DNA of 64,000 nt. Source: Pantoea eucalypti. Lineage in GTDB: Bacteria; Pseudomonadota; Gammaproteobacteria; Enterobacterales; Enterobacteriaceae. The position numbers were made by a program, and so were the translations under genes. Position 1 is the first letter of the stretch. Each line of letters opens with the position of its first letter. Of this stretch, positions 56,987 through 64,000 are shown one piece after another. The notes below the pieces were generated by a model that saw only the letters and a list, made by a program, of their open reading frames with translations, was not told where the DNA came from and did not search any database. The stretch is taken from NCBI RefSeq assembly GCF_009646115.1, contig NZ_CP045720.1, forward strand, positions 3,100,001 through 3,164,000. Reading direction: 5' to 3'.

Positions 56987-57953
56987 CAAAGTGATCAAAC
57001 CCTTTGTGACGGAAGGTGGCGGGCTTGCCATTATCCAGCAGCGTCAAGCCTTCCGACTCCGGTGCTATTTGTCCGATGCAGGTATACGGCACGCCCAGAT
57101 GCCCCAGCGCCACATCCAGCGCGCCGCGATTAACCTCTGGCACAGTGAAGCAGAGTTCATAGTCTTCGCCGCCACTCAGCGCCCAGCGCAGTACCTGCTC
57201 AGGCTCGAAGTGGTCGCGCAGGGCCGCCGACAGTGGCAACGCATCCAGGTTAAGCCGCGCGCCGCAGCCGCTGGCTTTCAGCACATGGCCGAGATCGGAA
57301 ATCAGACCGTCGGAAATATCCACCGCAGAGGAAGCCAGCGAACGCAGTGCCTGACCCTGCAGAATGCGCGGCATCGGACGCAGATGACGTTTAATCAGCG
57401 CTTCATGCACTGCCGGATCGCTGATGCGACAGTGATGCTGCAGCAACGCCAGACCCGCCGCGCTGTCACCCAGCGTACCGGTCACGAAGATCCAGTCGCC
57501 CGGCTTCGCGCCGGATCGTTTCAGGGCGCGGCCCTGCGGCAAAAGACCGTGAATCGCCAGCGTCAGACTCAGCGGGCCACGCGTAGTGTCACCACCCACC
57601 AGCTGCATATCGTAATATTCCAGCAGTTCAAACAGGCTTTCACTAAAGGCCGAGAGCCAGCTTTCATCGACCTGCGGCAACGTTAAGGCCAGCGTCAGCC
57701 AGGCGGGATCGGCGCCCATAGCAGCAAGGTCGCTGAGATTCACAGCCAGGGCTTTGTAACCCAGATCGGCAGGATGAATATCCCGTAAGAAGTGCACACC
57801 CGCGACCAGGGTATCGGTGCTGATCGCCAGGGTCTGTTTTTCCGGCACGCTAAGTAACGCACAATCGTCACCGATGCCGAGTTCGACATCACGGCGGCTG
57901 CGTGTTCTGCGGTTGAAGTAGCGTGCGATGAGTTCAAATTCACCACAAGACAT
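56976..57953 (-). CDS. thiL: Thiamin-monophosphate kinase
   Basis: Phosphorylates TMP to the active cofactor TPP. With start at 57953 ([20 protein letters not shown]) it is 325 aa, as in E. coli; the upstream 62 codons run back through the terminator into nusB and are not protein-like. PurM-like motifs are [11 protein letters not shown] (~28), [14 protein letters not shown] (~72), [13 protein letters not shown] (~118) and the ATP-site [10 protein letters not shown] (~258). It is leftward, between nusB and pgpA. Confidence 0.97.
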   Translation of the reverse strand: MSCGEFELIARYFNRRTRSRRDVELGIGDDCALLSVPEKQTLAISTDTLVAGVHFLRDIHPADLGYKALAVNLSDLAAMGADPAWLTLALTLPQVDESWLSAFSESLFELLEYYDMQLVGGDTTRGPLSLTLAIHGLLPQGRALKRSGAKPGDWIFVTGTLGDSAAGLALLQHHCRISDPAVHEALIKRHLRPMPRILQGQALRSLASSAVDISDGLISDLGHVLKASGCGARLNLDALPLSAALRDHFEPEQVLRWALSGGEDYELCFTVPEVNRGALDVALGHLGVPYTCIGQIAPESEGLTLLDNGKPATFRHKGFDHFDAK

Positions 57954-57978
57954 AATTGCGTTCCGCTTAACCCTTAAT

Positions 57979-58006
57979 GAAAAAAGGCCGGCAAGCCGGC
58001 CTTTTT
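57979..58006 (-). terminator. Intrinsic terminator between nusB and thiL
   Basis: AAAAAGGCCGGC/GCCGGCCTTTTT with a 2-nt spacer at the centre (57981-58006); the actual loop will be wider. The minus strand continues with another T and CATTAAGG. It sits 3 bp after the nusB stop codon and 26 bp before thiL, so thiL-pgpA expression would depend on read-through or its own promoter. Confidence 0.85.
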
Positions 58007-58008
58007 GT

Positions 58009-58428
58009 TTATTTGCGAGTGGGTCGAATTTGTGGACCGGCTTTATCCAGCACGCCGTTAACAAATTTATGACTGTCTTCGGCACCGAAGACTTTCGCCA
58101 GCTCAATCCCTTCGTTGATGGCCACTTTATAAGGCACATCGTTACGTTTGCTCAGCTCATACAGCGAGATGCGCAGGATAGCTTTTTCTACCTGGCCCAG
58201 CTCTTCGAGCTGACGCGACAGATAGGGCTTCATCAGTCCATCCAGATACGCACTGTTGGTCGCCACACCGGACAGCAGTTCGCGGAAGTAGGTAATGTCG
58301 ACGTCTTTGACGTCCTGTTCCGCCAGAAACTGGTATTCCACATCGGCAATGTCGTTATTCGACAACTGCCAGGAGTAAAGCGCCTGAACAGCGCACTCAC
58401 GGGCGCGACGACGAGCAGCAGGTTTCAC
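58009..58428 (-). CDS. nusB: NusB, transcription antitermination factor
   Basis: 139-aa all-helical protein that with NusE (S10) binds boxA RNA in rRNA operons and lambda antitermination complexes. [20 protein letters not shown] at the N-terminus supplies the Arg-rich RNA-binding face. [20 protein letters not shown] and [20 protein letters not shown] are family blocks. It is 19 bp downstream of ribE, as in E. coli. Confidence 0.97.
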   Translation of the reverse strand: MKPAARRRARECAVQALYSWQLSNNDIADVEYQFLAEQDVKDVDITYFRELLSGVATNSAYLDGLMKPYLSRQLEELGQVEKAILRISLYELSKRNDVPYKVAINEGIELAKVFGAEDSHKFVNGVLDKAGPQIRPTRK

Positions 58429-58447
58429 AAAATTCCCCTTACAAAAA

Positions 58448-58918
58448 TCAGGCTTTAATGGCTTTCAATACGTTGATCATTTCGAGCGCAGTCAGAGCCG
58501 CTTCAGCACCTTTGTTACCCGCTTTGGTGCCGGCACGCTCAATGGCCTGCTCGATGCTTTCAGTGGTCAGCACGCCAAACGCGACAGGAATATCGCTGTT
58601 CATGGCAACGCTGGCGATACCGGAGCTGGCTTCACCCGCCACATATTCGAAGTGGGCAGTGCCTCCACGAATGACGGTGCCGAGTGCGATAATCGCATCA
58701 TATTTGCCGGAGTTAGCCAGCGCACGGGCTGCCAGAGGCAGTTCGTAGGCACCTGGCACCCAGACTACGGTGATATTGTCATCTTTGACCTGGCCGATAC
58801 GTTTCAGGGCATCAACTGCGCCATCCAGCAGGCTGTCATTAATGAAGTTGTTAAAACGCGCAATAACGATGGCAACATTGGCCTCAGGCGTTGCAACAGC
58901 AGCTTCGATAACTTTCAT
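58448..58918 (-). CDS. ribE: Lumazine synthase (6,7-dimethyl-8-ribityllumazine synthase)
   Basis: Penultimate step of riboflavin synthesis, forming icosahedral or pentameric assemblies. Start at 58918 gives 156 aa, [20 protein letters not shown], the E. coli length. The active-site segments [13 protein letters not shown] (~55-67), [14 protein letters not shown] (~82-95, with catalytic His) and [14 protein letters not shown] are intact. No FMN riboswitch is seen in the 90-bp gap to ribD. Confidence 0.97.
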   Translation of the reverse strand: MKVIEAAVATPEANVAIVIARFNNFINDSLLDGAVDALKRIGQVKDDNITVVWVPGAYELPLAARALANSGKYDAIIALGTVIRGGTAHFEYVAGEASSGIASVAMNSDIPVAFGVLTTESIEQAIERAGTKAGNKGAEAALTALEMINVLKAIKA

Positions 58919-59008
58919 ACTTATCCTTTCAGGGGTTTGGTTAGCCCCGCGCAGGGGGGCGGATTCTATCATACTCTTGGGCGGCGTGCTCTCGCTTTTC
59001 CGACCGTG

Positions 59009-60109
59009 TTATTGGGGTGTCAGGATCAGGCGTAAATCGTCACCGACCTGCCGGACGTCGCTGAAACGGAAGGCAGGCGCGTCAGCGAGCGAGCTGAGCC
59101 CCGGCAGCTGACACAGGCCACGTCCTTCATGACCCAACAGCTTAGGTGCCAGATAAACAATCAGTTCATCGACCAGCCCGGCCTGCAACAGCGCCCCGGC
59201 CAGTGAGGCACCCGCTTCAACCCAGACGCTGTTAATCTGTTTCTGTCCCAGCAGCATCATCATCGCCACCAGATCCAGCTGCTGTTCGCGCAGCGGCACG
59301 GCAATCTGCGTCACCTCAGCGGGCCAGTGCTGTTGATCCGGCTGATGACGCATCAGCCAGGTTTCGCCCGGCTGAGAAATGAGCCGATGTTGCGGCGTGA
59401 CGCGATTCTGACTGTCAACAATCACCCGCACCGGCTGACGCAGTTGCTGTTCATCAAGCAGTGACTGGCTCTCCGGATCAAGTTCAGACCAGCGCACCGT
59501 CAGCGAGGGATCGTCCGCCAGCACCGTAGCGCTGCTGCTGAGGATTGCGGCGCTTTGCGCACGCAGACGCTGGACATCCCGGCGGGCCGCAGCCGACGTT
59601 ATCCACTGGCTTTCACCGCTGGCCATTGCCGTGCGGCCATCCAGTGACGCGCCCAGCTTGAGCTGAATCCAGGGAAAGCCGGTGCGCATCCGCTTGAGGA
59701 AGCCGCGATTCAGCGCTTCCGCTTCCGGCATCATCAGGCCGTGGCTGACCGCAATGCCTGACTGATGCAGACGGTGCAGCCCGCGTCCTGCGACCTGCGG
59801 ATTGGGGTCCTGCATCGCAGCCACAACACGGCTAACGCCAGCAGCAATCAGCGCATCACAACAGGGCGGTGTGCGACCATGATGGCTGCAGGGCTCCAGC
59901 GTGACATAGGCGGTTGCACCACGGGCTTTTTCGCCCGCCATGCGCAGGGCGTGAACTTCGGCATGCGGTTCACCGGCACGCTGATGCCAGCCCTCGCCTG
60001 CTACTTCGCCATCGCGCACAATCACGCAGCCGACATTGGGGTTCGGCATGGTCGTAAAACGACCGCGTCGCGCCAGTTCCAGCGCGCGCGCCATGTAAAG
60101 TTCATCCAT
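59009..60109 (-). CDS. ribD: RibD, bifunctional pyrimidine deaminase/reductase
   Basis: Catalyses two early steps of riboflavin synthesis. 366 aa. The N-terminal cytidine-deaminase-like domain has the zinc site HAEVHAL (~50) and PCSHHGRTPPCCDAL (~73-87). The C-terminal NADPH reductase domain has LKLGASLDGRTAMASGESQW (~150-170) and WVEAGASLAGALLQAGLVDE. It begins 3 bp after the nrdR stop, implying an nrdR-ribD operon. Confidence 0.97.
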   Translation of the reverse strand: MDELYMARALELARRGRFTTMPNPNVGCVIVRDGEVAGEGWHQRAGEPHAEVHALRMAGEKARGATAYVTLEPCSHHGRTPPCCDALIAAGVSRVVAAMQDPNPQVAGRGLHRLHQSGIAVSHGLMMPEAEALNRGFLKRMRTGFPWIQLKLGASLDGRTAMASGESQWITSAAARRDVQRLRAQSAAILSSSATVLADDPSLTVRWSELDPESQSLLDEQQLRQPVRVIVDSQNRVTPQHRLISQPGETWLMRHQPDQQHWPAEVTQIAVPLREQQLDLVAMMMLLGQKQINSVWVEAGASLAGALLQAGLVDELIVYLAPKLLGHEGRGLCQLPGLSSLADAPAFRFSDVRQVGDDLRLILTPQ

Positions 60110-60112
60110 GGT

Positions 60113-60562
60113 TTAATCCTGTAACCGGGCGATCTCTTCGCCAAAATCACGAATATCTTCAAAGCTGCGGTAAACTGAGGCGAAGCGAATATAGGCCACT
60201 TTGTCGAGCTTCTTCAGCTCATCCATCACCAGATTGCCAATCAGTTTACTGGGGATCTCACGTTCGCCAGTCGCGCGCAACTGCGTTTTAATATGGTTCA
60301 CAGCGCTTTCAACCGCATCGGCACTCACGGGACGTTTCTCAAGCGCTTTCATCATCCCGCTGGCCATTTTGTCTTCATTAAAAGGCTCGCGCACATCATT
60401 GCTCTTCACCACGCGTGGCATCACCAGTTCCGCCACCTCAAAGGTGGTGAAGCGTTCATGACACACCAGGCACTGGCGGCGGCGACGCACCGAAGAGCCT
60501 TCACTAACCAGACGAGAATCAATCACTTTGGTGTCCACAGCGGAGCAGAATGGGCAATGCAT
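60113..60562 (-). CDS. nrdR: NrdR, repressor of ribonucleotide reductase genes
   Basis: 149-aa nucleotide-sensing regulator that binds NrdR boxes before nrd operons. Start at 60562 gives [20 protein letters not shown]. The zinc ribbon is CPFC...CLVC (residues 3-34) with the RRRRQC basic patch, then an ATP-cone (~49-139) with [20 protein letters not shown]. The twenty codons upstream in frame are not conserved. It is divergent from kbp. Confidence 0.97.
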   Translation of the reverse strand: MHCPFCSAVDTKVIDSRLVSEGSSVRRRRQCLVCHERFTTFEVAELVMPRVVKSNDVREPFNEDKMASGMMKALEKRPVSADAVESAVNHIKTQLRATGEREIPSKLIGNLVMDELKKLDKVAYIRFASVYRSFEDIRDFGEEIARLQD

Positions 60563-60748
60563 GACGTTTCCTGACGCGAGAGTGATGGGTCTGACAGTGT
60601 AGCGCGAACTGCGAATCAACAAAATCTCTTCCGTGCCTTTACCGGGCTTCTCATCGCAGGATAAACGCGGCTAAATTTCGGCTGCGGCAAAAGGGACTAC
60701 GCTTTAAGAGCTGCAAGTAAAATTTTCCACTAACACTCTGGAGGTTGT

Positions 60749-61186
60749 ATGGGTCTGTTTAACTTTGTGAAAGAAGCCGGTGAAAAACTCTGGGACGCGG
60801 TAAACGGCGGAGATGACCAGAATAAAAAGCTGCAGGATCACATTAACAAGCTCGGCTTGCCTGACAGCGACAAGGTCGACGTCAAGGTCAATGGCGACAC
60901 CGTGACCGTGACCGGTGATGGCCTGTCCCAGGAGCTGAAAGAAAAGATTCTGATTGCTGCAGGTAACGTTGCAGGCATCACGAAAGTTGAAGACAAGGTG
61001 ACCGTGACAGATACCGCGGTCGAGTCAGAGCTGTACACCGTGAAAAAAGGCGATACGCTGAGCGCGATTTCCAAACAGGTTTACGGCAACGCTAACGAAT
61101 ATAACAAGATTTTCGAAGCGAATAAGCCAATGCTCTCGCATCCTGATAAGATCTATCCTGGCCAGGTTTTACGTATTCCAAAATAA
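60749..61186 (+). CDS. kbp: Kbp, potassium-binding BON-LysM protein
   Basis: 145-aa cytosolic protein with a BON domain (~25-90; [20 protein letters not shown]) and a C-terminal LysM domain (~96-144; [20 protein letters not shown], ending PGQVLRIPK). It begins [20 protein letters not shown], almost identical to E. coli Kbp/YgaU, which senses cytoplasmic potassium. In E. coli the gene lies elsewhere, so this location is a rearrangement or duplication. CTGGAGGTTGT supplies the ribosome-binding site. yajI follows by 16 bp. Confidence 0.94.
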   Translation: MGLFNFVKEAGEKLWDAVNGGDDQNKKLQDHINKLGLPDSDKVDVKVNGDTVTVTGDGLSQELKEKILIAAGNVAGITKVEDKVTVTDTAVESELYTVKKGDTLSAISKQVYGNANEYNKIFEANKPMLSHPDKIYPGQVLRIPK

Positions 61187-61202
61187 CGGACAAGGATAAC
61201 TT

Positions 61203-61781
61203 ATGAGCAGGATGGTTTGGATTCCGGTGGCGCTCTCTCTGGTAACGCTGAGCGGCTGCAGCACCACGGCAGGCAATCCGCAGGTCAGAGAGCTGCATCA
61301 GGAAGTGAGTCAGCTAAATCAGCAGATGCAGCACCTGACCACGCAGGCCAGTGCACTGGAAGTCCAGGGACAGCTTAACAGTCAGTTGCAACAAGGCGCA
61401 TGGCTGGTGCCGCAGGCGAAAACGCCAGTGGCGCTGCAAACCCAGCTCGGCACACTGCGACTGACGCTGTCGCCTGTGACCGCTGAAGCCAGCGGCTCGC
61501 GGACAACCCTGACTGTGCGTTCAATGGACGACCGCCCTCTGCCCGCCCTGCATGCGACGGTGATCTGGGGTGAGCTTGACCCGGCGACCGGTAAACCGCT
61601 GAACAGCGACAGTCTGAGTCAGACCGTCACGGTGCCGGCCTCGTTGCTGCCCCAGCATTCGACCAGCATCCCGCTGCGGCTCAGTGGCCTGACACCGGAG
61701 CAATTGGGTTATGTCCGCGTGCATAACGTAACCGGGGATACGCCGACTCAGACTTCCCCTGCCGCACCCGCTAGCCCATAG
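61203..61781 (+). CDS. yajI: YajI-like lipoprotein (DUF3251)
   Basis: 192-aa predicted lipoprotein. Signal peptide MSRMVWIPVALSLVTLSGC places the lipidated Cys at 19. A Gln-rich coiled-coil (VRELHQEVSQLNQQMQHLTT) precedes a beta-rich domain with LRLTLSPVTAEASGSRTTLT and ALHATVIWGELD. A Pro/Thr/Ser-rich tail ends it. The position near nrdR matches E. coli yajI and the family DUF3251, but orientation is opposite to what I recall for E. coli. Function unknown. Confidence 0.82.
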   Translation: MSRMVWIPVALSLVTLSGCSTTAGNPQVRELHQEVSQLNQQMQHLTTQASALEVQGQLNSQLQQGAWLVPQAKTPVALQTQLGTLRLTLSPVTAEASGSRTTLTVRSMDDRPLPALHATVIWGELDPATGKPLNSDSLSQTVTVPASLLPQHSTSIPLRLSGLTPEQLGYVRVHNVTGDTPTQTSPAAPASP

Positions 61782-61793
61782 CCGCGGTGCAAA

Positions 61794-61826
61794 AAAAACG
61801 GGCAGCCTGTTGGCTGCCCGTTTTTA
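61794..61826. terminator. Bidirectional terminator between yajI and secF
   Basis: AAAAACGGGCAGCC/GGCTGCCCGTTTTT with a TGTT loop. T-tracts follow on both strands, so it ends both yajI and the convergent secDF. Confidence 0.93.
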
Positions 61827-61840
61827 TTTCTGACGCGTGA

Positions 61841-62809
61841 TTAAGGCAGGATAGAAGGCTGATCGGCGCCCTCTTTCTCGACTTTCTGCACCATCATATG
61901 TTCACGCTTCATGCCCAGCTTCAGCGCCAGCGCCGAAGAGACATAAATGGATGAAATCGTACCAATCGTCACACCAATCAGCATGGTCAGTGAGAAGCCT
62001 TTCAGCAACGCACCACCAAACACGAACAGGATGAGGATCATCGCCAGCGTCGTCAGCGAGGTAATCAGGGTACGGCTTAACGTCTGTGTCAGTGACACGT
62101 TCGTAATATCGTAAGAGCTGCCGCGACGAATCTTACGGAAGTTTTCACGAATACGGTCAGAGACCACAATTTTATCGTTAAGCGAGTAGCCAATCACCGA
62201 CATCAGCGAGGCAACAATTGTCAGGTCGATTTCAATGCGGAACAGCGCCAGCAGGCCGCAGGTGATGATCACGTCATGCGCCAGCGCCAGCACGGTACCC
62301 AGCGCCAGACGCCACTCAAAGCGGAAACCGATATAGATCAGAATCGCAATCAGTGCAGACAGCAGCGCCATCGCACCCGCCTGCGCCAGGTCGCTACCCA
62401 CACTCGGGCCAACGAACTCAATGCGCTTAACGGTCGCGTTTTGCTGGGTAGTCTGGTTAATCACCGACACCACTTTATTGCCTAACTCAGTACCCGCCGG
62501 GCCGGTCACCGGTGCCATACGCACCATGACGTCACGGCTGCTGCCAAAGTTCTGCACCAGCGGCTCGTCAAAGCCCGCTTTCACCAGATCACCACGCAGG
62601 ACTTCAAGGTCGGCCGGTTTTTCCAGCGCGATCTCAATCACCGTACCACCGGTGAAATCGAGGCCCCAGTTAAAACCACGCACACCCACGATCGCAATCG
62701 CGGCAAGAATCAGCAGTCCTGAAATGATGAAGGCCAGCTTATCCCAGCGCATAAAGTCGACGACTTTACGCCCGTGGTTTAACTGCTCAATGTTATATTC
62801 CTGTGCCAC
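61841..62809 (-). CDS. secF: SecF, protein-export membrane protein
   Basis: 322-aa RND-superfamily partner of SecD that uses proton flux to pull proteins across SecYEG. I assign the GTG at 62809 as start. AGGAG lies 6 bases upstream and the product [20 protein letters not shown] aligns with E. coli SecF, which also uses GTG. Six membrane helices are visible. The conserved [15 protein letters not shown] is at ~51-65 and [20 protein letters not shown] at ~235-255. secF starts 10 bp after secD. Confidence 0.97.
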   Translation of the reverse strand: MAQEYNIEQLNHGRKVVDFMRWDKLAFIISGLLILAAIAIVGVRGFNWGLDFTGGTVIEIALEKPADLEVLRGDLVKAGFDEPLVQNFGSSRDVMVRMAPVTGPAGTELGNKVVSVINQTTQQNATVKRIEFVGPSVGSDLAQAGAMALLSALIAILIYIGFRFEWRLALGTVLALAHDVIITCGLLALFRIEIDLTIVASLMSVIGYSLNDKIVVSDRIRENFRKIRRGSSYDITNVSLTQTLSRTLITSLTTLAMILILFVFGGALLKGFSLTMLIGVTIGTISSIYVSSALALKLGMKREHMMVQKVEKEGADQPSILP

Positions 62810-62819
62810 AACGCACTCC

Positions 62820-64000
62820 TCAGATAGACAGCTTGTTGATGCGTTTGCCACCGTAAACCAGGTTAACAATGGCACGGGTACCGATAATCGCGGTGAACAT
62901 TGAGGTCGCGATACCAATTGCGGTGGTAATAGCAAAGCCTTTGATCGAACCGGTGCCGACCGCGTAAAGAATGATAACTTTGATCAGGGTGGTCACGTTC
63001 GCATCGACAATACTGGAGAAGGCGCCTTTGTAGCCCTCATGAATTGCCTGCTGAACCGAGCGCCCGTTACGCAGCTCTTCTTTAATACGTTCGTTAATCA
63101 GTACGTTAGCATCGACTGCTACCGCCAGTGTTAACACGATACCGGCAATACCCGGCATGGTCAGGGTCGCACCAGGCAGCAGGGACATGACGCCGACAAT
63201 CAGCACCAGGTTAACCAGCAGCGCACTCGTCGCAATCAGACCAAACTTCTTGTAGAACACCACCATAAACAGGATCGAGGCGAGCAGACCCCACAGGCAG
63301 GCTTCCAGACCCTGAGTAATGTTTTGCTGACCCATGGTCGGCCCGATCGTACGCTCTTCCACAATCTGGATGGGCGCAATCAACGCACCGGCACGCAGCA
63401 GCAGCGACAGCTGACGCGCTTCGTTCGGGTTGTTGATACCGGTGATGCGGAAGCTGTTCCCCAGGCGAGACTGGATATTAGCGACGTTAATCACCTCTTC
63501 CTGTTTCACCAGAATTGAACGGCCGTTAGCATCTTTTTTACCGCTGTCCTTATACTCCACAAACAGGGTCGCCATCGGCTTGCCGATGTTGTCCTTGGTG
63601 AAGTTGGACATGATGTTACCGCCTGCGCTATCAAGTGAAATGTTCACCTGTGGCTGGTTGTACTCATCCATGCTGGACGTCGAGTCGGTGATGTGGTCAC
63701 CGGTCAGGATCACCCGCTTGTAGAGCACGACCGGCTGGCCATCACGCATGTCTTTAACTTCTGAGTCACCCGGAACACGGCCACTGGCCGCCGCAGTAGG
63801 ATCTACGCTGGTGTTCACCAGACGGAATTCCAGCGTCGCGGTTGCGCCCAGAATCTCTTTGGCACGCGCCGTATCCTGAATACCCGGCAGCTCAACCACG
63901 ATGCGATCGGAGCCCTGACGCTGAACCAGTGGTTCCGCCACGCCAAGCTGGTTTACACGGTTACGCAGAATCGTAATGTTCTGCTGAACCGCATATTCAC
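62820..64000 (-). CDS. secD: SecD, protein-export membrane protein, C-terminal part
   Basis: The 3' end of secD, about 393 codons of a ~615-aa protein; the 5' part lies beyond the right edge. The visible sequence begins inside the periplasmic P1 region ([20 protein letters not shown]), then [20 protein letters not shown]. It covers [16 protein letters not shown] and ends with five membrane helices including the proton-relay region [20 protein letters not shown]. It cooperates with SecF and YajC at the SecYEG translocon. Confidence 0.97.
   Translation of the reverse strand, partial: EYAVQQNITILRNRVNQLGVAEPLVQRQGSDRIVVELPGIQDTARAKEILGATATLEFRLVNTSVDPTAAASGRVPGDSEVKDMRDGQPVVLYKRVILTGDHITDSTSSMDEYNQPQVNISLDSAGGNIMSNFTKDNIGKPMATLFVEYKDSGKKDANGRSILVKQEEVINVANIQSRLGNSFRITGINNPNEARQLSLLLRAGALIAPIQIVEERTIGPTMGQQNITQGLEACLWGLLASILFMVVFYKKFGLIATSALLVNLVLIVGVMSLLPGATLTMPGIAGIVLTLAVAVDANVLINERIKEELRNGRSVQQAIHEGYKGAFSSIVDANVTTLIKVIILYAVGTGSIKGFAITTAIGIATSMFTAIIGTRAIVNLVYGGKRINKLSI

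Noticed and set aside
58919..59008. FMN riboswitch before ribE, TPP riboswitch near thiI or thiL, preQ1 riboswitch before queC
   Set aside because: The leaders are too short and none of the conserved aptamer cores was seen; these genes are not riboswitch-controlled in related enterobacteria.

Overview
The window is a contiguous piece of an Enterobacterales chromosome of about 53-55% GC. Gene content and order follow the E. coli htpG-to-secD segment almost gene for gene. Several features point away from Escherichia and towards an Erwiniaceae genome (Pantoea or Erwinia): a cdsH gene beside decR, an extra zinc transporter with zinc-free ribosomal protein paralogues, kbp next to yajI, and palindromic intergenic repeats built around a CCATGGATGG core. 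The genus is an inference from synteny and sequence resemblance; no search was run.

Layout. 1-5.8 kb: htpG (5' part), recR, ybaB, dnaX with its programmed frameshift, apt, ybaN, then priC, a small GlsB-like membrane gene and rsmS. 5.8-11 kb: acrR divergent from acrAB, with the AcrR operator between them. 11-14.1 kb: a zinc-starvation cassette flanked by two Zur boxes (rpmE2-rpmJ2 rightward; a three-gene metal ABC transporter leftward, preceded by an unlisted 27-34 codon membrane ORF). 14.3-15.4 kb: an unrecognised AT-rich gene, tomB and hha. 15.5-19.8 kb: 4.5S RNA (ffs), atl, ybaY, tesB, amtB, glnK. 19.8-29.3 kb: mdlB, mdlA, decR, cdsH, cof, ybaE, queC, fadM, ybaV. 29.4-38.8 kb: the protein quality-control block ppiD, hupB, lon, clpX, clpP, tig, then bolA. 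39.1-46.4 kb: yajG, ampG and the cytochrome bo3 operon cyoABCDE. 46.5-52.1 kb: yajR, a 565-bp gene-free stretch with nested palindromes, yajQ, panE, yajL, thiI. 52.3-56.4 kb: xseB, ispA, dxs, yajO. 56.5-60.6 kb: the leftward series nrdR-ribD-ribE-nusB-thiL-pgpA. 60.7-64 kb: kbp, yajI, secF and the 3' part of secD.

Working together: the quality-control genes carry sigma-32-type promoters at htpG, lon and clpP. glnK-amtB has a sigma-54 promoter with an upstream NtrC-type site. The cyo operon has a good sigma-70 promoter and a candidate ArcA box. The zinc cassette combines uptake with replacement of zinc-containing ribosomal proteins.

Most of the window is ordinary core genome. The parts least explained by known biology are the small ORF at the head of the zinc transporter operon, the unrecognised gene before tomB, and the inverted palindromic elements between yajR and yajQ. 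No tRNA, CRISPR array, prophage or insertion sequence was seen.
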